DNA from: Parafrankia irregularis
GTDB taxonomy: Bacteria > Actinomycetota > Actinomycetes > Frankiales > Frankiaceae
Reading direction: 5' to 3'
DNA length: 64,000 nt
Assembly: GCF_001536285.1 (NCBI RefSeq)
Contig: NZ_FAOZ01000008.1
Coordinates: 275,118 to 339,117, forward strand
Shown: positions 51,033 through 59,634 of the stretch, one piece after another
Position numbering within the stretch: the first letter of the stretch is position 1
Layout: the number at the start of each line of letters is the position of its first letter
The notes under the pieces: model-generated
Told to the model about the DNA's origin: nothing
The model's input: only the letters and a program-made list of their open reading frames with translations
The model's database searches: none
Program-made: the position numbers and the translations under genes

Positions 51033-52183
51033 CAGAGGCGTTCGATGATGGTGACGTTTGCCTGGCCGCCGCCCTCGCACATCACCTGCAGGCCGTAGCG
51101 GCCGCCGGTGCGTTCGAGCTCGTGCAGCAGAGTCGCCATCAGCCTGGTGCCGGTGGCACCGATCGGATGCCCCAGCGCGATGGCGCCGCCGTTGACGTTG
51201 GTGCGGTCGTGGTCGGCGCCGGTCTCCCGCAACCAGGCCAGCACGACGGAGGCGAACGCCTCGTTGACCTCGAACAGGTCGATGTCGTCGATTGACATCC
51301 CGGCGCGTTCCAGCGCCCGCCGTGTCGCCGGGATCGGCGCGGTGAGCATCCACACCGGGTCGTCGGCGTACGCGCTGAGGTGGTGGACGCGGGCCCGCGG
51401 GGTCAGCCCATGGGTGCGCACCGCCGCCTCGGACGCCACCAGCAGCGCCGAGGCCGCGTCGCTGATCTGGGAGGCGACGGCGGCGGTGAGCCGGCCGCCT
51501 TCGGTCAGGGTGCGCAGGCCGGCCATTTTCACGAGCGAGGTCTCCCGGCGCGGCCCCTCGTCCACCGCGAAGTCGCCGACCGGCTCGATCTCCCGCGCGA
51601 AACGACCCTCGTCGATCGCCGTGAGCGCACGCTGATGGCTGGCGAACGCGAACTGTTCCATCTGCTCACGGGAGGCGCCCCACTTCTCGGCGATCATCTC
51701 CGCGGCGCGGAACTGGGAGACCTCCTGGTCGCCGTAACGTTCCCGCCAGCCGGGTGACTGTGCGAACGGCGTGCTGAAACCGAACTGCGCGCCGACGGTC
51801 ATCGCCGCGGAGATCGGGATCGCGGACATGTTCTGCACCCCGCCGGCGACGACGAGATCGGCCGTCCCGGACAGGACGCCCTGCGCGGCGAAGTGCACCG
51901 CCTGCTGGCTGGAGCCGCACTGCCGGTCGACCGTCACCCCCGGGACGTGCTCGGGCAGGCCGGCGACCAGCCAGGACGTCCGGGCGATGTCGCCGGCCTG
52001 GGAGCCGAGGGTGTCGGTGCAGCCGAAGATCACGTCGTCGACGGCGCCCGGGTCGATCCCGGTGCGCCGCATCAGCGCGCGCAGCGCGTGCCCGCCGAGG
52101 TCGGCGGAGTGCACCCGCGCCAGCGAGCCACCGCGGCGGCCGACCGGCGTCCGCACCGCGTCGATGATGTAGGCCTGACCCAC
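51032..52183 (-). CDS. fadA6: 3-ketoacyl-CoA thiolase, FadA6-like
   Basis: A 383-residue thiolase. Cys89 in DRQCGSSQQAV, the His of GHPIGATG and the Cys of CEGGG make a complete thiolase active site. AYIIDAVRTPVGRRGGSLA, ARTSWLVAGLPEHVPGVTV and GDQEVSQFRAAEMIAEKWG closely follow mycobacterial FadA6, the thiolase of steroid C/D-ring (HIP-CoA) degradation. The GTG at 52183 has GGGAG upstream; longer starts are unsupported. It lies beside ipdF and fadE30 homologues, as in the KstR2 regulon. It should cleave the ring-opened intermediate with CoA. Confidence 0.88.
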   Translation of the reverse strand: MGQAYIIDAVRTPVGRRGGSLARVHSADLGGHALRALMRRTGIDPGAVDDVIFGCTDTLGSQAGDIARTSWLVAGLPEHVPGVTVDRQCGSSQQAVHFAAQGVLSGTADLVVAGGVQNMSAIPISAAMTVGAQFGFSTPFAQSPGWRERYGDQEVSQFRAAEMIAEKWGASREQMEQFAFASHQRALTAIDEGRFAREIEPVGDFAVDEGPRRETSLVKMAGLRTLTEGGRLTAAVASQISDAASALLVASEAAVRTHGLTPRARVHHLSAYADDPVWMLTAPIPATRRALERAGMSIDDIDLFEVNEAFASVVLAWLRETGADHDRTNVNGGAIALGHPIGATGTRLMATLLHELERTGGRYGLQVMCEGGGQANVTIIERL

Positions 52184-52226
52184 CTGAGTCTCCCGTCGCT
52201 CACGGATACCGGCCACGAATCGCCGG

Positions 52227-53057
52227 CTATGGATGCTGGCTGCTGACCGAGACGACCTCGCCGGTCAGGTAGGACGAGTAGTCGCTGGCGAGGAAGACCA
52301 TGACGTTCGCGACCTCCCACGGCGCCGCGGCGCGGCCGAACGCCTCCCGGCCCCTGAGCTCGGCGAGCAGGTCGGCGCTCGTCACCTTCTCCAGGAACGG
52401 ATGCATCGCCAGGCTCGGGGCGACCGCGTTCACCCGGATGCCGTGCGCGGCGACGTCGATGGCCGCGCACCTCGTCAGCGCCATCACGCCGGCCTTCGCC
52501 GCCGCGTAGTGGGCCTGGCCTTCCTGCGCGCGCCAGCCGACGACCGAGGCGTTGTTGACGATGACCCCGCGGGTACCGCGCTCGATCATCCGCCGGGCGG
52601 CGGCGCGCACGCAGCGGAACGTGCCGTTGAGCGTGACGTCCAGAACCTTCGACCACTGCTCGTCGGTCATGTCCACGATGGAGGCGGTGCCACCGAGACC
52701 AGCATTGTTGATCATGACGGAGACTCCGCCGAACCGTTCCGCCGCGTCGATCAGGGCGGCGACGTCGGCCTCGCGGGTGACGTCGCAGACCAGCGAAGCG
52801 ACACGCTCGGTGCCGAACTCGGCGCCGAGGGCCTCGGTCGCCTCGGCGAGCCGCCGGGAGTGGGTGTCGCTGAGCACCACGGCGCGGGCGCCCTCCTCCA
52901 GGCAGCGGCGGACCACGGCGGCGCCGATGCCGGCGCCCGCCGCGGCCGTCACGACCACCGTCCGCTCCGCGAGCAGCCCGTGCCCGGGCACGTACGGCGG
53001 CGTCGGCGGCACCTCCGCCGGCCCGCCACCGCTGCTGGTTCTGGACACCCCGGTCAA
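52227..53057 (-). CDS. ipdF: SDR, IpdF-like hydroxy-HIP-CoA dehydrogenase
   Basis: A 276-residue SDR. TAAAGAGIGAAVVRRCLEEG near residue 36 replaces the ordinary TGxxxGIG. NNAGLGGTASIVDMTDEQW, NNASVVGWRAQEGQAHYAAAK and DYSSYLTGEVVSVSSQHP follow IpdF of mycobacteria almost word for word. IpdF oxidises the ring hydroxyl of HIP-CoA intermediates. The start is a TTG overlapping the fadE30 stop (TTGA) with GGAG eight bases upstream; a GTG nearby is too far from it. The N-terminal 30 residues are extra compared with the mycobacterial protein. Confidence 0.87.
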   Translation of the reverse strand: MTGVSRTSSGGGPAEVPPTPPYVPGHGLLAERTVVVTAAAGAGIGAAVVRRCLEEGARAVVLSDTHSRRLAEATEALGAEFGTERVASLVCDVTREADVAALIDAAERFGGVSVMINNAGLGGTASIVDMTDEQWSKVLDVTLNGTFRCVRAAARRMIERGTRGVIVNNASVVGWRAQEGQAHYAAAKAGVMALTRCAAIDVAAHGIRVNAVAPSLAMHPFLEKVTSADLLAELRGREAFGRAAAPWEVANVMVFLASDYSSYLTGEVVSVSSQHP

Positions 53058-54289
53058 CCGCGTGGCTCCTTCGGGAGACCGAGCACCCGCTCGGCGATGA
53101 TGTTGCGCTGGATCTCGTCGGAGCCGCCGTAGATCGTGTCGGCCCGGCTGAACAGGTACAGAGCCTGCAGCCGGTCGAGGCCGTAGGGCGGCTCCGCGAC
53201 GGTCAGGCCGGCGGCGCCGCGCACCGCCATCGCCAGCTCGCCGAGGTCACGGTGCCAGCGCCCCCACAGCAGCTTCGAGACCGAGGCGGCGGACGCCGAC
53301 ACCGCCGACTGCGAGGACGCCGCCGACGACGACACCGATGCCGCCGGCACCGCGGAACCGGCGTCGTCGGCGCTCAGCGTCCGCAGCGCGTGGGTGCGCA
53401 GCACCTCCAGACCGAGCCGGGCCCGCGCGAGGCGATCGGCGAGCACCGGGTCGTCGACCGCGCCGGTGCGCCGCGCCTCGGCGACCACCGCGTCCAGCTC
53501 CCGGGCGAAACCGACCTGCTGGCCGACGGTGGACACCCCGCGCTCGAACCCGAGCGTCGCCATCGCCACCCGCCACCCGTCGCCCGGGGCGCCAACGACC
53601 AGGTCGGCGGCGGTCCGCGCGCCGTCGAAGAAGACCTCGTTGAACTCCGACGTCCCGGTCAGCTGCACGATCGGACGGACCTGCACCCCGGGCTGGTCCA
53701 TCGGAACCAGCAGGTACGACAGGCCGGCATGGCGACGCGAGCCCGGATCGGTGCGGACGACGGCGAAACACCAGTCGGCCTGCTGCGCCAGCGACGTCCA
53801 CACCTTCTGCCCGTCGATCACCCACTGGTCGCCGTCGCGCCGCGCCCGGGTGCGGACGGAGGCGAGGTCGGAGCCGGCGTCCGGCTCCGAGTAGCCCTGG
53901 CACCACAGCTCGGTCGCCGCGGCGATGCCGGGCAGGAAACGGGCGCGCTGCTCGTCGGTGCCATGCGCGATCAGCGTCGGGCCGAGCAGCTCCTCGCCGA
54001 GGTGGTTCACCCGGGCCGGCGCGTCGGCCCGGGCGTACTCCTCGTGGAAGATCACCTGCTGGAACAGGCTGAGCCCACGCCCGCCGAACTCGACCGGCCA
54101 GCCCAGGCACGTCCACCCGGCGGCGGCCAGGTGCCGGTTCCAGGCCACCCGGGCCTCGAACGCCTCGTGCTCGCGGCCGGAGCCGCCGAGCCCGCGCAGG
54201 GCGGCGAACTCTCCAACGAGGTTCTCGGCGAGCCACTGCCGCACCTGCTGACGGAACTCCTCGTCGGCAACGGAACTGGTCAGATCCAT
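53054..54289 (-). CDS. fadE30: Acyl-CoA dehydrogenase, FadE30-like
   Basis: A 411-residue ACAD. GEFAALRGLGGSGREHEAFE near residue 26, LWCQGYSEPDAGSDLASVRT, NGQKVWTSLAQQADWCFAVV-type sequence (here DGQ) and EIQRNIIAERVLGLPKEPRG match FadE30 of the HIP pathway along the whole length. FadE30 dehydrogenates a ring-C/D acyl-CoA. A Ser/Ala-rich insert of about 25 residues (AASVSSSAASSQSAVSASAA) near residue 340 has no counterpart there. It is the first gene of the minus-strand arm and starts 55 bases from the KstR2-type site. Confidence 0.88.
   Translation of the reverse strand: MDLTSSVADEEFRQQVRQWLAENLVGEFAALRGLGGSGREHEAFEARVAWNRHLAAAGWTCLGWPVEFGGRGLSLFQQVIFHEEYARADAPARVNHLGEELLGPTLIAHGTDEQRARFLPGIAAATELWCQGYSEPDAGSDLASVRTRARRDGDQWVIDGQKVWTSLAQQADWCFAVVRTDPGSRRHAGLSYLLVPMDQPGVQVRPIVQLTGTSEFNEVFFDGARTAADLVVGAPGDGWRVAMATLGFERGVSTVGQQVGFARELDAVVAEARRTGAVDDPVLADRLARARLGLEVLRTHALRTLSADDAGSAVPAASVSSSAASSQSAVSASAASVSKLLWGRWHRDLGELAMAVRGAAGLTVAEPPYGLDRLQALYLFSRADTIYGGSDEIQRNIIAERVLGLPKEPRG
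53275..53360 (-). repeat. Low-complexity Ser/Ala insert coding region in fadE30
   Basis: The sequence codes for alternating Ser and Ala codons, with repeated GCCGNCGACG-type units, and contains ACCGCGGAACC, close to the core of the palindromes at 47048 and 62317. It interrupts a region otherwise collinear with FadE30 and looks like slippage expansion or a captured repeat. Confidence 0.55.
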
Positions 54290-54344
54290 GGCGACCTCCC
54301 GGCCCACCGTCCGGTGCCGGCAGCGGGCGGCCACACACTATCCC

Positions 54345-54358
54345 ACCAAGCACTTGTT
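54345..54358. promoter_or_regulatory. KstR2-type operator ACCAAGCACTTGTT
   Basis: ACCAAGCACTTGTT fits the KstR2 consensus AnCAAGnnCTTGnT at every fixed position. Symmetry extends outwards to ACCAA and TTGGT. It lies in the only gap between the two divergent arms of the HIP-CoA block, 56 bases before fadE30 and 59 bases before the ECH gene, so one site can control all nine genes. The kstR2 gene itself is not in the window. Confidence 0.85.
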
Positions 54359-54417
54359 TGGTACGGTCACGGCCGGCCCGCACAGTCTGGAGACCCGCAC
54401 GGCCTGGAGGCGCGACC

Positions 54418-55344
54418 TTGAAGACGCAGGAGCCCGCCGACGACACCGACTCAGTCGTCACCTACGAGGTGCGCGGCCCGGTCGCGGTCGTGACCGTCAA
54501 CCGCCCGCAGTACACCAACGCGCAGAACTCGAAAGTCACCTACGCACTGGACGCCGCCTTCGTCCGCGCCACCGATGACGACGATGTGAAGGTCATCGTG
54601 CTTGCCGGCAATGGCAGACACTTCAGCGGCGGGCACGACATCGGCACCCCCGGCCGTGACATCGACGAGACCTTCGACCGCCGGGCCGTGATCTGGTGGG
54701 ACCACGTCGGCCGGCCCGGCCTCGACGGGCGCTTCGCCCGCGAGTCGGAGGTCTACCTCGGCATGTGCCGGCGCTGGCGCGAGATCCCCAAGCCGATGAT
54801 CGCCATGGTGCAGGGCGCCTGCATCGCCGGCGGCCTGATGCTGGCCTGGAGCTGCGACTTCATCATCGCCTCCGACGACGCCTTCTTCTCCGACCCGGTG
54901 GTGCGGATGGGCATCCCGGGGGTGGAGTACTTCGCCCACCCCTGGGTGATGAACCCGCGGGCGGCCAAGGAGTTCCTCTACACCGGCGACCGTTTCCCGG
55001 CGTGGCGGGCGCACCAGCTCGGGATGGTCAACCACGTCGTGCCCCGCGCCGAGCTCGCCGACTTCGTGTTCGCGATGGCCGGGCGGATCGCCGCGATGCC
55101 GAGGCTGGGCCTCGCGCTCACGAAGAAGGCCGTCAACCAGGTCGAGGACATCCAGGGCCTGCGCACCGGGATGGACTCCGCGTTCGGCCTGCACCACGCC
55201 GCGCACGCGCACAACGCCGAGGTCGGTGCCGACTCCCTCGGCGGCCTGGACGCGAAGGCCATGGCCCGCACCAACAAGCAGGCGGCTGGTGAGGCCATGC
55301 CGGACGAGGCCGCCGCGCGCGGGGCAACGGCAGGCGACGCATGA
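54418..55344 (+). CDS. Enoyl-CoA hydratase/isomerase (crotonase) family, active-site Glu absent
   Basis: A 308-residue crotonase. VVTVNRPQYTNAQNSKVTYA and GNGRHFSGGHDIGTPGRD form the first oxyanion loop, and ACIAGGLMLAWSCDFIIAS the second. Where hydratases have Pro-Glu, the sequence is SDPVVRMGIPG, so the catalytic Glu144 is Val. The protein is longer than EchA20 of the HIP pathway and has a distinct C-terminus. It starts at a TTG with GGAGG seven bases upstream. It is the first gene of the plus-strand arm; it may be an isomerase, a hydrolase or the local substitute for EchA20. Confidence 0.8.
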   Translation: MKTQEPADDTDSVVTYEVRGPVAVVTVNRPQYTNAQNSKVTYALDAAFVRATDDDDVKVIVLAGNGRHFSGGHDIGTPGRDIDETFDRRAVIWWDHVGRPGLDGRFARESEVYLGMCRRWREIPKPMIAMVQGACIAGGLMLAWSCDFIIASDDAFFSDPVVRMGIPGVEYFAHPWVMNPRAAKEFLYTGDRFPAWRAHQLGMVNHVVPRAELADFVFAMAGRIAAMPRLGLALTKKAVNQVEDIQGLRTGMDSAFGLHHAAHAHNAEVGADSLGGLDAKAMARTNKQAAGEAMPDEAAARGATAGDA

Positions 55345-56516
55345 GCCTGGAATTCACTCCGCGGGAGCTGGCGTTCCGCGCCGAGGCGCGGGCCTGGCTG
55401 ACCCGGAACAACCCCGGCCGGCTGCCGTCGATGGACACCCCGGCCGGTGCCGCCGAGCACCGGGCCTGGGAGCGGGCGCTGGCCGCCGGGCGCTGGTCGG
55501 TCGTCGCCTGGCCGGCCCGGTTCGGCGGGCGCGACGCGACGCTCACCGAATGGGTGATCTTCGAGGAGGAGTACTACCTCAGTGGCGCGCCGACCCGGAT
55601 CGCCCAGAACGGCATCTCGCTGCTCGCCCCGATCCTGTTCGAGCACGGCACCGCCGAACAGCGCCGGCGCTACCTGCCCCCGATGGCGGACGGCACCGAG
55701 GTCTGGGCGCAGGCCTGGTCGGAGCCGGAGGCCGGCAGCGACCTCGCGGCCCTGCGTGCCCGGGCGCGCCGCGACGACGAACGCGGCGGCTGGCTGCTGA
55801 CCGGGCAGAAGACGTGGAGCTCCCGGGCCCCGTTCGCCGACCGCGGGTTCGGCCTGTTCCGCACCGACCCGGGCGCCGAGCGCCACCGCGGCCTGACCTA
55901 CTTCCTGTTCCCGCTCGACGCCCCCGGGGTCACCGTCCGTCCCATCGCGCAGCTCGACGGCGACGCCGGCTTCGCGGAGATCTTCTTCGACGACGTCCTC
56001 GTTCCCGACGCCGACGTCCTCGGCGCGGTCGGCGACGGCTGGCGGGTGGCGATGAGCACCGCCGGCAACGAGCGTGGGCTGTCACTGCGCGCCCCGGGCC
56101 GGTTCCTCGCCGCCGCCGGGCGCCTGCTCGAGCTGTGGCAGGAGCGCGGCGCCGACGCCGGGCACCTGCGGGACCGGGTGGCCGACGCCTGGATCGGCGC
56201 GCAGGCCTACCGCTGGTACACCTGGGGAACCGTCGACCGGCTGCGCGCCGGCGCGGACATCGGCCCGGCGGGCAGCGTCAACAAGCTGTTCTGGTCGGAG
56301 CTGGACGTCGACCTGCACGAAACCGCCCTGCAGCTGCTCGGCCCCGACCAGGAGCTGCGCGGCCCGGGAGCACCGGCCGGGGGAGCCTGGCTCGACGACT
56401 ACCTGTTCGCCCTCGGCGGCCCGATCTACGCCGGGACGAACGAGATCCAGCGCAACATCGTCGCCGAGCGGGTGCTGGGCCTGCCCCGCGGGGACAGCCG
56501 GCGGGCCGGCGCATGA
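55341..56516 (+). CDS. fadE31: Acyl-CoA dehydrogenase, FadE31-like
   Basis: A 391-residue ACAD alpha-type subunit. VVAWPARFGGRDATLTEWVI, FEEEYYLSGAPTRIAQNG, WAQAWSEPEAGSDLAALR and TGQKTWSSRAPFADRGFGLF, then ALGGPIYAGTNEIQRNIVAE, follow mycobacterial FadE31. In that system it pairs with FadE32 or FadE33 into heterotetramers that oxidise short alicyclic or branched acyl-CoAs. Its ATG overlaps the ECH stop (ATGA), and its own stop overlaps fadE32 the same way. Four genes are thus coupled or nearly so. Confidence 0.88.
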   Translation: MSLEFTPRELAFRAEARAWLTRNNPGRLPSMDTPAGAAEHRAWERALAAGRWSVVAWPARFGGRDATLTEWVIFEEEYYLSGAPTRIAQNGISLLAPILFEHGTAEQRRRYLPPMADGTEVWAQAWSEPEAGSDLAALRARARRDDERGGWLLTGQKTWSSRAPFADRGFGLFRTDPGAERHRGLTYFLFPLDAPGVTVRPIAQLDGDAGFAEIFFDDVLVPDADVLGAVGDGWRVAMSTAGNERGLSLRAPGRFLAAAGRLLELWQERGADAGHLRDRVADAWIGAQAYRWYTWGTVDRLRAGADIGPAGSVNKLFWSELDVDLHETALQLLGPDQELRGPGAPAGGAWLDDYLFALGGPIYAGTNEIQRNIVAERVLGLPRGDSRRAGA

Positions 56517-57580
56517 GGTTCTCGCTCTCCCCCGAGCAGGGCGCGTTCGCGGCGGCGCTCGACGACCTGCTCACCGCCTCGGACGTACCAGGCGCCCACC
56601 GGGCGTGGGCCGGCGGTGACACCGCCCCGGGAATCGCGCTGTGGGAGCGGCTGGCCAAGCTCGGTGTCACAGCCCTCGCCATCGGGCCGGAGCACGGCGG
56701 CCTCGGTGGCAGCCCTCTCGACCTGGCCGTCGCGTTCGAACGGCTCGGCTACCACGCCGTTCCCGGGCCCTGGGTCGAGACGGTGGCCCTCGCCCCGGTC
56801 CTGCTGCGCACCACTGCGGATGAGCGCCTGCTGCCCGAGATCGCCGACGGCGCGGCGCGGGTCACCTTCGCCCTGCCGCCGACCGCCCCCTACGCCCTGG
56901 ACTGCGACGTCACCACCCACGCCTACCTCGTCGACAGCGTTGACCGCGTCGACCGCGTCGACCGCGTCGCCGACCGTGCGCTGCTGCGCGGGCGGCCGGG
57001 CGAGGCACTGCGGTCGGTGGACCCGGCCCGGCGGCTGCACGTCCTGACCGGCGGCGCGCCGATCGCCGGCCTCAGCGGGGGCACGGTACGCGCCGGGCTC
57101 GATCGGGCCGCCCTCGCCGCCGCGGCGATCCTGGTCGGCGCCGGGGAGCGCCTGCTCGCCGAGTCCGTCCAGTATGTCGGCGCCCGCCGCCAGTTCGGGC
57201 GGGCCATCGGCGAGTACCAGGCCGTCAAGCACGCGCTCGCGGATGTCCGCGTCGGCCTCGACTTCGCCCGCCCGCTGCTGCACGGCGCCGCCCTCGAGCT
57301 CGCGGCGGACACCACCGGCGGGGCTGGAGCCGGGGTCGCGACCGCGGCGGACTCCGCGACCGCGGCGCGGGAGGTGTCCGCGGCGAAGGTGCTCGCCTCG
57401 ACGGCGGCGCTGCGGGCGGCCCGCACCGCGCTGCAGGTCCACGGCGCCATCGGCTACACCCTGGAATGTGACCTGAGCATCTGGGTCCTCGGAGTCCGCG
57501 CGCTCGTCGGCGCCTGGGGCACACCCGCGGACCACCGGGCCCGCGTCCTGCGCTCCCTGATGGCCCAGACAGGGGCCTGA
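56513..57580 (+). CDS. fadE32: Acyl-CoA dehydrogenase, FadE32-like beta-type subunit
   Basis: A 355-residue ACAD. It starts RFSLSPEQGAFAAALDDLLT, contains QYVGARRQFGRAIGEYQAVK near residue 225 and ends HGAIGYTLECDLSIWVLGVR. This pattern, with the SEP/GSD FAD segment missing, is that of the non-catalytic half of heteromeric ACADs. It is shorter than FadE31 and pairs with it. A 9-base tandem repeat encodes VDR three times near residue 145. It is coupled to fadE31 by ATGA and to fadE33 by a two-base gap. Confidence 0.85.
   Translation: MRFSLSPEQGAFAAALDDLLTASDVPGAHRAWAGGDTAPGIALWERLAKLGVTALAIGPEHGGLGGSPLDLAVAFERLGYHAVPGPWVETVALAPVLLRTTADERLLPEIADGAARVTFALPPTAPYALDCDVTTHAYLVDSVDRVDRVDRVADRALLRGRPGEALRSVDPARRLHVLTGGAPIAGLSGGTVRAGLDRAALAAAAILVGAGERLLAESVQYVGARRQFGRAIGEYQAVKHALADVRVGLDFARPLLHGAALELAADTTGGAGAGVATAADSATAAREVSAAKVLASTAALRAARTALQVHGAIGYTLECDLSIWVLGVRALVGAWGTPADHRARVLRSLMAQTGA
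56939..56965 (+). repeat. 9-base in-frame tandem repeat (VDR) in fadE32
   Basis: GTTGACCGC is followed by two GTCGACCGC units, encoding VDRVDRVDR before VADR. It lies in a loop region of the ACAD middle domain and keeps the frame. Confidence 0.85.
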
Positions 57581-57582
57581 CC

Positions 57583-58716
57583 ATGCACTTCGCTCTCAGC
57601 GACGAACAGCAGGAGCTCGCCCGCGCGGTCCGCCAGCTGGTCGACCGTCGGGCGGCCGTCCTCGGCACCCGGGACGCGGCCGCGAGCGGCCTCGGCTACG
57701 ACGACATCCTGTGGAAGACCCTGTGCACCCAGATCGGCGGCGCCGCGCTGGCCATCCCGCAGGAGTACGGCGGTGCCGGCGCGACTCTGCTGGAAAGCCA
57801 CGTGATCCTCGAGCAGCTCGGCGCGACGCTGACCCCCTCGCCCTACCTGGGCTCCGCGGTCCTCGCCGCGCAGGCGGTGCTCGGTGCCGCCGGGCCCGAG
57901 CACCGCGAACGACTGTTGCCCGCGCTGGCCGACGGCACCGTCGGGGCACTCGCCTGGGCCGACCGCACCGGCCGTTGGCGCACGGACGGCGCGGGCGTCC
58001 GGGCCACACCGACCGGCCGCGGCACCGGTACCTGGGACGGCGGATGGCGGCTCTCGGGCCGGTCCACCCTGGTCCTGGACGGCTCGCACGCCGAGATCCT
58101 GCTCACGGTCGCGGAGAGCCCCGACGGCCTGGACCTGTTCGAGGTGGACCCGACCAGCCCCGGAGTCACCCGCACCCGTGTCCGCGCGCTCGACCTGACC
58201 CTGGATCTGGCGACCGTCACCTTCGACGAGGTCCCAGCCGTCGCGCTGACGTCCGAGGACGCCGGAGTCGGGCCCGCGCTGCGCCATCTGCACGCCGTCG
58301 CGGCGACCGCGGTCACCGCGCTGCAGGTCGGCGGTGCCCAGCGCGCACTCGACCGGACCGTCGGCCATCTGCGCGACCGGGTCCAGTTCGGCCGCCCGCT
58401 GGGCTCCTTCCAGGCGCTCAAACACCGGGCCGCCGACATGTTCGTCGCGGTCGAGACAGCCCGGTCGATGTCCTGGGCCGCCGCCTGGGCCGCGGCCCAC
58501 GACCCCGCGGACCTGCCACTGCGGGCCGCGCTGGCGAAGGCGTGGTGCTCCGAGGCGTTCGCCGCGGTCGCCGGCGAGTCCATCCAGCTGCACGGCGGTA
58601 TCGCCATCACCTGGGAGGACGACACCCAGCTCTACTTCAAGCGGGCGCACGCCACCGGCCAGCTGTTCGGCCAGGCCCACGAACACCGGAAGCTGCTCCT
58701 GGACGACCCCCGCTGA
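57583..58716 (+). CDS. fadE33: Acyl-CoA dehydrogenase, FadE33-like beta-type subunit
   Basis: A 377-residue ACAD. FALSDEQQELARAVRQLVDR opens it. LAIPQEYGGAGATLLESHVI, HLRDRVQFGRPLGSFQALKH and HGGIAITWEDDTQLYFKRAH follow in the order of FadE33. It is the second possible partner of FadE31. Together with fadE31 and fadE32 it gives two different alpha-beta enzymes for successive oxidations of ring-derived acyl-CoAs. It begins two bases after the fadE32 stop and ends 39 bases before ipdA. Confidence 0.86.
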   Translation: MHFALSDEQQELARAVRQLVDRRAAVLGTRDAAASGLGYDDILWKTLCTQIGGAALAIPQEYGGAGATLLESHVILEQLGATLTPSPYLGSAVLAAQAVLGAAGPEHRERLLPALADGTVGALAWADRTGRWRTDGAGVRATPTGRGTGTWDGGWRLSGRSTLVLDGSHAEILLTVAESPDGLDLFEVDPTSPGVTRTRVRALDLTLDLATVTFDEVPAVALTSEDAGVGPALRHLHAVAATAVTALQVGGAQRALDRTVGHLRDRVQFGRPLGSFQALKHRAADMFVAVETARSMSWAAAWAAAHDPADLPLRAALAKAWCSEAFAAVAGESIQLHGGIAITWEDDTQLYFKRAHATGQLFGQAHEHRKLLLDDPR

Positions 58717-58755
58717 CGACACCGACAGCTCGATACATCCGACGGAGGAGGTCAG

Positions 58756-59634
58756 GTGCGGGACAAGACCATGTCCCTGGCAGACGTCTCACAGCAGATC
58801 GAGTCGGGGATGACCATCGGCATCGGCGGCTGGGGCTCCCGGCGCAAGCCGATGGCCCTGGTGCGAGAACTTCTGCGCACCGACATCAAGGACCTGACCG
58901 TGGTCTCCTTCGGCGGCCCGGACGTCGGCCTGCTGTGTGCCGCGGGCCGGGTGCGGCGGGTGGTCTACGGCTTCGTCTCCCTCGACAGCATCCCGCTCGA
59001 CCCGCACTTCCGCGCCGCCCGCGAGAACGGCTCCGTCGCGACGTCCGAGTACGACGAGGGCATGTTCGTCGCCGCGCTGCGCGCCGGTGCCAGCCGACTC
59101 TCCTTCCTGCCGACCCGGGCCGGGCTGGAAAGCGACGTCATGGCCATGAACCCGCAGCTGCGCACGGTCGCGTCTCCCTACGACGACGACGTGTACGTCG
59201 CCGTGCCCGGCATCCGCCTCGACGTCTCGCTCATCCACCTCAACCGGGGCGACATCCACGGCAACGGGCAGTACCTCGGCCCGGACCCGTACTTCGACGA
59301 CCTGTTCGCGATGGCCGCCGACCGCTGCTACCTCAGCGTCGAGCGGATCGTGGACACCGCCGAGCTGACCGCGGCCGCCCCCGTGCAGTCACTTCTGGTC
59401 AGCCGCCTGTTCGTGACCGGCGTCGTCGAAGCGCCCAGCGGCGCCCACTTCACCAGCTGCGAACCCGACTACGCCCGGGACGAGCCCTTCCAGGCCGCCT
59501 ACGCACGGGCGGCCCGCGACGAGCAGTCCTGGCGGGAGTTCACCGAACGGTTCCTCGCCGTGGACGACGCCGGCTACCAGGGGGCCGTCGAGAAGCTGCG
59601 CGCGAGCGCCGCTGCCTCCGGAGGGAAGCCATGA
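58756..59634 (+). CDS. ipdA: IpdA, alpha subunit of the COCHEA-CoA hydrolase (CoA-transferase fold)
   Basis: A 292-residue protein of the type I CoA-transferase fold. SGMTIGIGGWGSRRKPMALV, GGPDVGLLCAAGRVRRVVYG, YFDDLFAMAADRCYLSVERI and VEAPSGAHFTSCEPDYARDE match IpdA. IpdA and IpdB form a CoA-transferase-like enzyme that in fact hydrolyses the last steroid ring (COCHEA-CoA). The GTG start has GGAGGAGG upstream. The stop overlaps ipdB (ATGA), so the subunits are made together. This pair is the clearest marker that the cluster acts on steroid-type C/D rings. Confidence 0.9.
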   Translation: MRDKTMSLADVSQQIESGMTIGIGGWGSRRKPMALVRELLRTDIKDLTVVSFGGPDVGLLCAAGRVRRVVYGFVSLDSIPLDPHFRAARENGSVATSEYDEGMFVAALRAGASRLSFLPTRAGLESDVMAMNPQLRTVASPYDDDVYVAVPGIRLDVSLIHLNRGDIHGNGQYLGPDPYFDDLFAMAADRCYLSVERIVDTAELTAAAPVQSLLVSRLFVTGVVEAPSGAHFTSCEPDYARDEPFQAAYARAARDEQSWREFTERFLAVDDAGYQGAVEKLRASAAASGGKP

